From assembly GCA_016282095.1 (NCBI GenBank), contig JAEEJW010000083.1:1-39039 (forward strand): a stretch of DNA of 39,039 nt, written 5' to 3'. Of the stretch, positions 9,954-17,672 are shown in pieces. The notes beneath the pieces were generated by a model. That model was not told the DNA's origin. It saw only the letters and a program-made list of their open reading frames with translations, and did no database searches. How positions within the stretch are numbered: position 1 is the stretch's first letter; each line of letters opens with the position of its first letter. A program made the translations under genes and the position numbers. This DNA is from Ruminiclostridium sp. (lineage in GTDB: Bacteria; Bacillota; Clostridia; Oscillospirales; Ruminococcaceae).

Positions 9954-11078
9954 ATGGCTAATATGTCTAATGTACTCGGTCTTATCTTCGCCAATATGCA
10001 TGACATGACGGTGACCGACCTCACCAAGAACCGCGCTATGGCTTCGGTGCCGTTCGGCGCAAGATACAGACTCATCGACTTCCCGCTCTCGAATATGGTA
10101 AACTCCGGTATCTCGACAGTGGGCATCGTAACAAAATCCAACTATCAGTCCCTGCTCGACCATGTCGGCTCCGGCGATGAATGGGATCTCTCCCGCAAGA
10201 ACGGCGGTCTGCACTTCCTCCCTCCCTACTCCAACGAGATCACGGGGCTTTACAGAGGCAGACTTGAAGCACTCGTAGGTGTCAAGAGCTTCATTTCCAA
10301 GTCCGACGCAGACTATGTTGTAATGTCCGACTGCGACTGCATCGCCAACCTCGATTTCAAGAAGCTCGTTGATTACCACGAGGAAAAGGGCGGCGATATA
10401 ACCGTAGTTTACGGCAAGAAGGAATTCACTCCCGAACAGACTAAAATGAGGACTATCCTCAAGGTGGACGACAACAACGAAGTTTATGATGTTCTTGTAC
10501 GTCCCGAGCTCACAGGCACACTTGACGCCAGCATGAACATATTCGTTATGTCGAAGGATTTCGTCCTCGAAATAATCAACAGCGCTGCAAGCCGCAACCT
10601 GTACAGCTTCGAGGTAGATGTGCTCCAGCACCGTCTCAAGGAATTCAAGGTCATCGGTTATGAGTTCACCGGCTATTATGCACAGATAGACGGCATACGC
10701 GCTTACTATCAGGCAAATATGGAGCTGATGAACAGAGACAACCGCAAGGCTCTCTTCAACTTTGACAACCCGATCTATACAAAGGTGCGTGACGAAGCTC
10801 CCGCAAAGTACGGTCTTGACGCCGCAGTAAAGAACAGCATGATCGCTGACGGCTGCATCGTTGAGGGTACAGTTGAAAACTCGGTTCTGTTCAGAGGCGT
10901 AAAGATCGGTAAGGGCGCCGTAGTCAAGAACTGCATACTCATGCAGGATACCGAAGTCGGTGACAAGTGCGAGCTCAATTATGTGATCTCCGACAAGAAC
11001 GTTACTATCGGAAATTACAGAAGCATCGGCGGCACCATCGACTATCCCGTATTTGTGAATAAGGGTTCGACAGTTTAA
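9954..11078 (+). CDS. glgD: Glucose-1-phosphate adenylyltransferase regulatory subunit GlgD
   Basis: The 374-residue protein is a GlgC paralogue. It keeps the fold signatures (VPFGARYRLIDFPLSNMVNSG, GGLHFLPPY, VVMSDCDCIANLD and the beta-helix C-terminus) but lacks the GGxGxRL nucleotide loop, where it reads FANMHDMTVTDL. This is the usual state of GlgD, which modulates GlgC and has little activity alone. It lies 36 bases after glgC with a GAAAGGAAA ribosome site and is the last gene before a terminator. No glgA or glgP is present in the window. Confidence 0.95.
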   Translation: MANMSNVLGLIFANMHDMTVTDLTKNRAMASVPFGARYRLIDFPLSNMVNSGISTVGIVTKSNYQSLLDHVGSGDEWDLSRKNGGLHFLPPYSNEITGLYRGRLEALVGVKSFISKSDADYVVMSDCDCIANLDFKKLVDYHEEKGGDITVVYGKKEFTPEQTKMRTILKVDDNNEVYDVLVRPELTGTLDASMNIFVMSKDFVLEIINSAASRNLYSFEVDVLQHRLKEFKVIGYEFTGYYAQIDGIRAYYQANMELMNRDNRKALFNFDNPIYTKVRDEAPAKYGLDAAVKNSMIADGCIVEGTVENSVLFRGVKIGKGAVVKNCILMQDTEVGDKCELNYVISDKNVTIGNYRSIGGTIDYPVFVNKGSTV

Positions 11079-11160
11079 GCGGCTGAGGACAAGATTAAAA
11101 TTCCACCCGACAGCCTCCCTTTAAAATGGTTGGTTCCTGAATTAAAAAACTCATAAAAAA

Positions 11161-11194
11161 CTGCTCCTTCTGGCAATCAGGAGGAGCAGTTTTT
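11161..11194 (+). terminator. Rho-independent terminator after glgD
   Basis: The 12-bp stem CTGCTCCTTCTG/CAGGAGGAGCAG (one G-U pair) with a GCAAT loop is followed by five T and preceded by six A, so it may work in both directions. The same stem sequence is reused in the terminator at 16593-16626. Confidence 0.9.
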
Positions 11195-11272
11195 CGGTAT
11201 TATCAGGCACGGGACCTTATCCGCCGATGCAGCATGAGATAGTTTCATTATATATTTTGTTTTCTTCGCCCG

Positions 11273-11301
11273 TTGCTTTTTTACGCTTTATATGTTATAA
11301 T
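11273..11301 (+). promoter_or_regulatory. Sigma-A promoter of the YdcF-like gene
   Basis: TTGCTT (11273-11278) and a perfect TATAAT (11296-11301) are separated by 17 bases. The predicted start near 11308 gives a very short leader that consists mostly of the ribosome site GGAGGTGA before ATG 11323, which supports that start over the longer ORF from 11227. Confidence 0.8.
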
Positions 11302-11322
11302 ATATCCGCAGGAGGTGAGAAC

Positions 11323-12375
11323 ATGGCCATAACAATCGGAACACTGGTATTTTCGTTGATATGCTGGGCGGTATTCTATCTTTCGTTCGTTATGGACAGA
11401 AGCAGATACCGTAACTGTTACCTGCTGTTCATCGCCCTTACCTCGGTGATACCGTTCATCATAAACATCACCGGCTCCTACAGTAAAGAGATCATGCTGA
11501 CACTGCTGTACCTGATAATGGCCGGACTTCTCATAACACCATTCTTCCTGATACACAACGGCATCGTGATGATAAAGAACGAGGGACGGCACCTGCCGCA
11601 GCTCCTTTCCCTGGCACTCGGCATAGTGATCCTGATCGGGGAACTTGCGGCACTGGCGAACACAATAGCGGGAGCTATGACCTATGATACCGAAGAATAT
11701 CGGGCATTCCTGCGTTCCGGCCCGTTTATCGCCGGCTCGCTGTTCAGCATAACAGTCGGTTATATCTCGATGTCATTTCTCATATTCCTGATCTATACAC
11801 TGTTTATGCAGATAATACCGTGGCACGGTGACTTCGATTATGTTATAGTACTCGGCTCAGGACTTATCGAGAGAAACAAAGTCCCGAAACTCCTTCAGGA
11901 CAGACTTGACAAAGCAATAGAAGTATACAGGAAAGCACCGGGACGCCCTAAACTGATAACCTCGGGAGGACAAGGCGACGATGAGGCTCTGCCGGAAGCA
12001 GAGGCGATGAAGAACTATCTGATAGCGAGCGGAATACCGGAAGAGGACATTATCACCGAACCTGCCTCGACCACAACGCTTGAGAATCTCCGCAATTCCA
12101 AGGAGATCATAGACAGCCGCGAAGGCGGAAAAAAGACCGCTGTAGTAAGCAGCAACTACCACGTTTACAGGGCTCTGAGGCTCTGCAAGAAGCTGGGCTT
12201 CTCCTGCACCGGAATAGGCGGTCACGTTGCGTTCTATTTCTGGCCGAGCGCCCTTATACGCGAATATATCGCGATACACGCCGAGATCAAGCATGCGGTC
12301 ATCTTCGTACTCGGGTGGGTCACCTGTATTATTCTGACGATCCTGATCTCTGTCGGCGTGATCGACCTGTTCTGA
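11323..12375 (+). CDS. YdcF family (DUF218) membrane protein
   Basis: From ATG 11323 the protein has 350 residues. About five hydrophobic helices fill residues 1-165, followed by a DUF218 domain beginning FDYVIVLGSGLIERNKVP and including ITSGGQGDDEALPEAEAMKNYL and VVSSNYHVYRA, then a last hydrophobic segment at the C-terminus. YdcF/SanA/ElyC relatives are linked to envelope processes such as lipid carrier metabolism, but the reaction is not defined. The ORF track start at 11227 is rejected: its first 32 codons overlap the promoter, while GCAGGAGGTGAGAAC sits just before ATG 11323. It is transcribed alone. Confidence 0.88.
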   Translation: MAITIGTLVFSLICWAVFYLSFVMDRSRYRNCYLLFIALTSVIPFIINITGSYSKEIMLTLLYLIMAGLLITPFFLIHNGIVMIKNEGRHLPQLLSLALGIVILIGELAALANTIAGAMTYDTEEYRAFLRSGPFIAGSLFSITVGYISMSFLIFLIYTLFMQIIPWHGDFDYVIVLGSGLIERNKVPKLLQDRLDKAIEVYRKAPGRPKLITSGGQGDDEALPEAEAMKNYLIASGIPEEDIITEPASTTTLENLRNSKEIIDSREGGKKTAVVSSNYHVYRALRLCKKLGFSCTGIGGHVAFYFWPSALIREYIAIHAEIKHAVIFVLGWVTCIILTILISVGVIDLF

Positions 12376-12412
12376 CTCTGCCCGAGGCCGCCGCGGCGAA
12401 ATATCTGAAAGC

Positions 12413-12446
12413 GCACGGTGCATTTTCTGTCCCGTGCATTATTTTT
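12413..12446 (+). terminator. Possible terminator after the YdcF-like gene
   Basis: GCACGG and CCGTGC form a 6-bp stem with a 13-base loop, followed by ATTATTTTTT. The stem is short and the T-run is offset by a few bases, so this is a modest prediction. Confidence 0.5.
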
Positions 12447-12456
12447 TCCCGGAAAA

Positions 12457-12485
12457 CGTTACTTTTATATCCCGGATGACGACTA
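12457..12485 (+). promoter_or_regulatory. Possible ECF-type autoregulatory promoter
   Basis: Upstream of the sigma factor gene there is CGTTACTTTTA (from 12457) and, about 16 bases on, GACGACTATA (around 12478-12487). No good TTGACA/TATAAT pair is seen. The arrangement resembles the GTTAC/CGTCTA-like promoters that ECF sigma factors often use for their own genes, but the match is by eye. Confidence 0.4.
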
Positions 12486-12521
12486 TATTTATAGAGAACT
12501 AAAATAACACGGGAGGTCGGA

Positions 12522-13082
12522 ATGAACGACGACAGGATCATTGAGCTGTATTTCGCCCGTTCGGAGGACGCCATAACCGAGACCGACAGGAAATACGGCG
12601 GCGCGTGCAGGAGCATGGCATATAACATTCTCGGCAGTCACGAAGATGCCGAGGAGTGTGTCAGCGATACATATATGCGGGTTTGGGAGACTATACCGCC
12701 GAAGCGCCCCTCAAAGCTCGGCGCTTTTGTGGTGGGCATAGCCCGTCATGTCGCCCTTGATCTGTACCGCGCCGCAAATCGTCTGAAAAACGGCGGGGGA
12801 TACAATTCCGTCGGCTATGACGAGATAGCGGACTGTCTGCCCGCCGCGGAGACGGTAGAAAGCACAGTTGACCGCGCCGCCGTGCTGAACGCGGTAGAGA
12901 AGTTCCTTTCGGAGCTGCCGCGGGACAAGCAGATAATGTTCGTGCGGCGTTATTACTATTGCAGTACCTGCGGCGAGATAGCCCGCGATCTGCACACGAC
13001 AGAGAGCAGCGTAAAGATGAGCCTTATGCGCCTGCGGGAGAAGCTGCGGAAATATCTTGAAAAGGAGGGCATAAGTATATGA
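12522..13082 (+). CDS. ECF-type RNA polymerase sigma factor
   Basis: The 186-residue protein has sigma region 2 (MAYNILGSHEDAEECVSDTYMRVWETIPP), a variable linker, and sigma region 4 with a helix-turn-helix (FVRRYYYCSTCGEIARDL followed by TTESSVKMSLMRLREKLRKYL). It lacks regions 1 and 3, as in the extracytoplasmic-function group. A GGGAGGT ribosome site precedes ATG 12522. Its last codons overlap the start of a large single-pass membrane protein as ATGA, the usual arrangement for a sigma factor and its anti-sigma partner. The CSTC pair in region 4 is unusual and could be redox- or metal-sensitive, but this is only an inference. Confidence 0.92.
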   Translation: MNDDRIIELYFARSEDAITETDRKYGGACRSMAYNILGSHEDAEECVSDTYMRVWETIPPKRPSKLGAFVVGIARHVALDLYRAANRLKNGGGYNSVGYDEIADCLPAAETVESTVDRAAVLNAVEKFLSELPRDKQIMFVRRYYYCSTCGEIARDLHTTESSVKMSLMRLREKLRKYLEKEGISI

Positions 13083-16000
13083 GACGTGAAGACCTGTTCA
13101 TGGATATACTCGGCGGTCTGGACGAAAAATACGTCGCGGCGGCGATGCCCTCCGGCCGTGAAGTCTCCCCTGCCCCCGCAGATACAGAGACTCCAGCGTA
13201 CACCGAAAGCGCCGAAGTCAGCAAGCGCGATGTGCGCATATATATGGCTGTCCGCGCCCTCGGTCTGGCAGCAGCTGTCGTGCTTGTTGTCGGTGCGGCG
13301 GTGCTTCTGATAAAGAACTGGGATAAGATAGCGGTCAGAGAACCGGACAGACCGGGAGTTATAACTACCGTAAGTGAGCCGGTTGTAACTACAGCGGACA
13401 GCTCCGGCAGCAAAAACAGTATAGTGTCTTTCGATGAGATCAGAAAAATGCTCTTCTATAATGATAAAAACATTATCCTGCCTTGTACGGTCAGCGATAT
13501 ACTTGCGCTTGACAGCAGATTCACAATTGGCGAGTCAACAGAAGATGAAAACGGCAGTTTCACCTCCATAATGCTCGGAAATGAGCTTGTGTGCAGCCTG
13601 ACCGCAGCTAAGAGCGGAACAGATGTTGATATACCGGAGGGCTGTCAGCTTGTATCTCTTGCGATACGAAAAGGAGATCATTTCTCGTTGTTTGGCGGGA
13701 AGATAAAGCCCGGAACAACGATTGACGAGATAAAGAGCATACTGGGCGAACCTGTCCATAATGACGAATACCCCGACTACAGCTATAAATTTGAGAGCAG
13801 CGGCAATACGATCTCCATAAACGATCTGCGCTTCGACGATGACGGAAAGCTGATACAAATGCCTGATATCTGCTATATCGGAAAGAACCCTGCCGACCCC
13901 TTCGGACAGATAACCGACACCTCCATGCCGGAGCCGTTCGCCCCGGCAGAGACCAACTTTGGGGCGTGGAAATTCTCCGCTCAGTGGGACAGGAAATTCG
14001 GAAACCATTACTCCGCGGCGGAGATATATCTCATCGACCTTGCGGCTCCTGCGGACAGGGACAGATACAATAAGGCGGCGGAGATAACGCACGAAACGCC
14101 CTATATGCTCGACGACAGCGCCAACGACTATAATCATGCGCGGATCATGGGGCTTGAGGGCGACGCCCTTGCGGAAATGATAAAAAAGCGCAACGAGGAA
14201 TACTCCGACAACCACTGGCTTACCGAATACCGTTACAGAGACGAGGAGACCGAGCTTCTGACAAGCGGCACCCGCGCGCAGATCATCGAGCATTTCAGGA
14301 GCGACCTCGCGATCGTCGTCGGTGAGAACGTGTTCTCTCCGATGTGGCTCTACTATCACACGGACGAGGATTACAGGGCAGCGGGGATAACCGGAGTGCG
14401 GATAACGGAGATGATCCCGTACTATAAGTTCGCGTTCCGTGAAAACACGACCGGGAGCCGTATGACCGATGAGGCGTGGGAGGCGTTCTACTCGAAGCTT
14501 AGTAACTACGCGGACACCGAAACGAACACAGTCCGGGAGCAGATCGAGTACGCCGAGCTGCCCGTGCCGTGGAAATACTACCGTAACATACAGGACAACG
14601 AGCTCGACAGTCTGGTATATAATTTCCTGCTCGAAAATCAGGAGCAGATCGAATTGTTCCGGCGGCTTTATCTCTGGGGCTGTGACGCGCCGGGAACGCA
14701 GTATCTTACACGCAGATACCCCGACGCAGAGAATCCGGAGCAGGAATATCAGTACCGTATGCAGGACAGCTCCGTGCTGCCGTTCGGGACGATAGAAGAG
14801 TTCCGCGAGTGGATGCACGAATACTTCTCCGACGGTGTCTGCGAACGGTACAGCTTACAGATGTTCGACGGCTGGTATCAGGACGGGTACTATGTTCCGC
14901 CGTATTTCATCGAGGAAAACGGGAAGCTGTACAGATACTGCATGATAGGCAACCCTAAATGCGAAATGGACTACAAGACCGCAAAGGTCATAGACATGGA
15001 TATATGGAGGATAAGCGACGACGGCTGGAGAAGTATAGTTGACGGTACGCTGTTTTTCGCCTGCATAGGCCCCGAAAACAAGCTGCCCGCGCTGGAATAT
15101 ACGGCGTATTACGGAACGATAGAGATAAAGGACGGAAAACCAAAACTCGGCTTTGTACCTGGAGTCTGGCTTTTCGAGTATCACGGAGAGACCACCGGTG
15201 AAATAGAGGGCATCTGGCGCGAAAAGACCAACGAGGACATGAAGAAGAAATACGAACAGCTCGCCGGAGCCCTTATCGGACAGCAAAGAACAGAGCTGTC
15301 GCTTGTGGACAATAGCTCGGGCTTCGGTGAGGCAGGTCTGCGGATATTCGAGGACGCGTTCTACGGCGAGTGGGAGCCGGAAACCGAGCCCTATGAGAAA
15401 AATATCATGCTCACATACAAGCTGGATATGTTCAGCTTTGAGAATTTCGCCTACCCCAGCTATATCGCAGAGACCGACGAGCTGTGGGTGCTTGCGTACA
15501 TCAACGGCGGCGCGGCCGAGTGCTGTGTGGTGCGCAGGGACGATCCCGACACGCTGTACCGCGGCTGGTGGGAAAAGGCGGAGGACCCGGACGCGAATGA
15601 TACCCTTATCACCTATAATAACAGGGGGATATACAGGAAGAAAAACGACTTTATCCTCGAGCGCGGCTTCAGGGCGGGCGACACCGTGAGCCGCTTCGGG
15701 CTGTACAAGCTGATGACGCAGTACAATTCCGAAATATGGGGCAAATTCTGCGCAGAGATTGGATTCAAGTGGCCGTATGCGCTTGACCGTGCCGTATCCT
15801 TCACCGACAGCGAGGGAGAAGAATGGACGACCGCCTGTACCGCATCGCTGCCCTCGCGGGTCATGTACTATATCGGCGGCAACTACACCGACAATATCAC
15901 GCTTGCTGTGAGATTCTTCAACAAGAAGGAATACGATCTTTATGTCGGGAATAATTACAGCTCGGCGTATGAGCCGAAGGAGCACTACTTCGCGCTGACT

Positions 16001-16540
16001 CTCTCTACGGACGAGAACAATATCGCAAGCGTTGAGTACCGTCCCATGGACGAGATGTATCGTGAGTATGACAAGATGACGTTCGGCTCGGATGATGCAG
16101 GGAAGTATTCTGTTAAGCTCGTGTGTCACGACATAAAGACGGTGTTCGGTTCGTTACGGTTCGCAAGCGCCGAAATCGAGCTCCGGAGCGGTGATGAGCT
16201 CATAGCGTCCAAAAGCTTCTCAACTCCGTTCGTCGGGCTCAACGAAATGAGCTGCCTGAACAATGACGATATAAACATTCGTGTTTTCGAGGGTGGGAAA
16301 GATCATGCTCTCATAGCGGTGATGCTGCCGGAGGAGAACGATGACCGGAAATTCTATATCACCACGCTGTACTGGTATAACGGCACGGAGTTGAATGAGC
16401 TTGACAGATTCCCGGAGCTGCTTTCTCCCGACGATCTGGTTTTCGATGAAAACGAGATCCTGCGCTATACCGACATGAACGGCGAGAACCACGCCTATGC
16501 CGTGAGCGAAAGCGGAACATGGCTGATGAGAGCCGGCTGA
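13079..16540 (+). CDS. Very large single-pass membrane protein, probable anti-sigma/sensor partner
   Basis: The 1153-residue protein begins with a short cytoplasmic part (about 60 residues, opening MRREDLFMDILGGLDEKYV, similar in style to short anti-sigma domains), has one membrane helix at about residues 61-82 (LGLAAAVVLVVGAAVLLI), and then more than 1050 residues that should face outward. A stretch around residues 205-260 (GKIKPGTTIDEIKSILGEP) resembles the SmpA/BamE-BLIP-like fold. The remainder is rich in aromatic and acidic residues, with no recognised enzyme motif. The 4-bp overlap with the sigma gene and the topology suggest control of that sigma factor. Most anti-sigma proteins are several times shorter. 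A terminator follows the gene. Confidence 0.8.
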   Translation: MRREDLFMDILGGLDEKYVAAAMPSGREVSPAPADTETPAYTESAEVSKRDVRIYMAVRALGLAAAVVLVVGAAVLLIKNWDKIAVREPDRPGVITTVSEPVVTTADSSGSKNSIVSFDEIRKMLFYNDKNIILPCTVSDILALDSRFTIGESTEDENGSFTSIMLGNELVCSLTAAKSGTDVDIPEGCQLVSLAIRKGDHFSLFGGKIKPGTTIDEIKSILGEPVHNDEYPDYSYKFESSGNTISINDLRFDDDGKLIQMPDICYIGKNPADPFGQITDTSMPEPFAPAETNFGAWKFSAQWDRKFGNHYSAAEIYLIDLAAPADRDRYNKAAEITHETPYMLDDSANDYNHARIMGLEGDALAEMIKKRNEEYSDNHWLTEYRYRDEETELLTSGTRAQIIEHFRSDLAIVVGENVFSPMWLYYHTDEDYRAAGITGVRITEMIPYYKFAFRENTTGSRMTDEAWEAFYSKLSNYADTETNTVREQIEYAELPVPWKYYRNIQDNELDSLVYNFLLENQEQIELFRRLYLWGCDAPGTQYLTRRYPDAENPEQEYQYRMQDSSVLPFGTIEEFREWMHEYFSDGVCERYSLQMFDGWYQDGYYVPPYFIEENGKLYRYCMIGNPKCEMDYKTAKVIDMDIWRISDDGWRSIVDGTLFFACIGPENKLPALEYTAYYGTIEIKDGKPKLGFVPGVWLFEYHGETTGEIEGIWREKTNEDMKKKYEQLAGALIGQQRTELSLVDNSSGFGEAGLRIFEDAFYGEWEPETEPYEKNIMLTYKLDMFSFENFAYPSYIAETDELWVLAYINGGAAECCVVRRDDPDTLYRGWWEKAEDPDANDTLITYNNRGIYRKKNDFILERGFRAGDTVSRFGLYKLMTQYNSEIWGKFCAEIGFKWPYALDRAVSFTDSEGEEWTTACTASLPSRVMYYIGGNYTDNITLAVRFFNKKEYDLYVGNNYSSAYEPKEHYFALTLSTDENNIASVEYRPMDEMYREYDKMTFGSDDAGKYSVKLVCHDIKTVFGSLRFASAEIELRSGDELIASKSFSTPFVGLNEMSCLNNDDINIRVFEGGKDHALIAVMLPEENDDRKFYITTLYWYNGTELNELDRFPELLSPDDLVFDENEILRYTDMNGENHAYAVSESGTWLMRAG

Positions 16541-16592
16541 ACATACCGTGACGCATTGATGCCAGCTATGCAATAACCGCATAATAAAATAT

Positions 16593-16626
16593 CTGCTCCT
16601 TCTGATAGTCAGAAGGAGCAGTTTTT
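16593..16626. terminator. Terminator between convergent operons
   Basis: The perfect 12-bp stem CTGCTCCTTCTG/CAGAAGGAGCAG with an ATAGT loop is followed by five T on the plus strand, ending the sigma/anti-sigma operon. On the minus strand the hairpin is followed by a weaker ATATTTTATT tract, so it may also end operon A. Its left arm is identical to that of the terminator at 11161. Confidence 0.88.
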
Positions 16627-16683
16627 GTTGTTATGCAGAGATCAGATCGTTCTGAAAAGCTGCCTGCCGGATTGGTTTACAGA

Positions 16684-17655
16684 TCACTGTTCAAAAGGAT
16701 ATTTCAGACCCCAGCCCTCGCGTATCCTGTCCATGATACCGAGCATGAATACGGATTCATCAAGGGGCATGGAACGGCTTTCGGTAAGTCCGGACTTTAT
16801 GCAGTCCATGCTTTCATATACCTCATACTCGTAACCGGTTATCTGCTTCGGGACATCGACGTGCTTTATCAGGTTATCGTTTGTATCGAACACATTTATT
16901 GCATTCGGATTGTTGATATTCTCTACCACCATGTAACCCTTGTCTCCGTAGAAGATGCCCTTGCGGTCTGAACGCGAGAAGATGCCGTGCGTGAGCACAG
17001 CGATCCTGCCGTCACGGTAGATGAGCGTTATCGACTCACGGCCGTCAACACCCGTGTCGGTCATGACCACCGAAGATTCAATGTGCTCTATGTCCTTACC
17101 GAAGTGCATAAGTGCGAAATTTATGCCGTACACTCCGAGATCGAGCAGTGCTCCGCCGGCAAGAGCCGGGTCTATGAGTCTGCGGTTTCCGCTTATGGTA
17201 TAGGACAGGTTCGCCGTCAGGGTATCTACTTTGCCGATTATACCGCTTGCGATCAGATCGTCGATCAGCTTCCTCGACGGCTGATACCGCGGCCATATGG
17301 CTTCGGTCACAAATACTCCGTTTGACCGGGCAGCCTCCGCAAGGGCTCTTGCCTGCCCCGCGTTTACTGTAAATGCCTTTTCGCACAGCACCGGTCTGCC
17401 GTTCTCCACACAGAGCATAGCGTTGGCGAAGTGCTCCGAATGCGGTGTCGCGATATACACAAGATCCACATTTTCGTCTTTCGCCAGATCTTCATAGCTG
17501 CCGTAAGCCTTCTCAAAACCGTACTTTTCAGCGAAAGCCTTTGCTTTGTCAATGTCTCTTGACGCTATGGCGTATTTCGCCGCGCCGTCCATTCCCGCGA
17601 GGGTCACTGCCATTGTGGAAGCAATCCCGCCTGCGCCTATAATGCCAATGTTCAT
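16684..17655 (-). CDS. Gfo/Idh/MocA family NAD(P)-dependent oxidoreductase
   Basis: From ATG 17655 the protein has 323 residues. The N-terminal Rossmann motif is IGIIGAGGIASTMAV; the family's EKP-type loop reads CEKAFTVN; the substrate domain has EAIWPRYQP and GGALLDLGVYGINFAL. This places it near dihydrodiol-dehydrogenase-like or sugar oxidoreductases; the substrate is unknown. The ORF track starts at GTG 17676, but AAAGGAGCGG seven bases before ATG 17655 makes the shorter form more likely. Its ribosome site lies next to the stop of the CotH gene, so it is the last gene of operon A. No link to the signalling genes upstream is evident. Confidence 0.92.
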   Translation of the reverse strand: MNIGIIGAGGIASTMAVTLAGMDGAAKYAIASRDIDKAKAFAEKYGFEKAYGSYEDLAKDENVDLVYIATPHSEHFANAMLCVENGRPVLCEKAFTVNAGQARALAEAARSNGVFVTEAIWPRYQPSRKLIDDLIASGIIGKVDTLTANLSYTISGNRRLIDPALAGGALLDLGVYGINFALMHFGKDIEHIESSVVMTDTGVDGRESITLIYRDGRIAVLTHGIFSRSDRKGIFYGDKGYMVVENINNPNAINVFDTNDNLIKHVDVPKQITGYEYEVYESMDCIKSGLTESRSMPLDESVFMLGIMDRIREGWGLKYPFEQ

Positions 17656-17672
17656 TGTCCGCTCCTTTACTG

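Noticed and set aside
11227-11322. N-terminal extension of the YdcF-like ORF
   Set aside because: These 32 codons cover the promoter boxes; GGAGGTGA directly before ATG 11323 gives the better start.
13535-16129. Two long minus-strand ORFs (427 and 424 codons)
   Set aside because: Both are antisense to the 1153-residue protein gene, which is coupled to the sigma factor and has a ribosome site; the antisense products show no domain.
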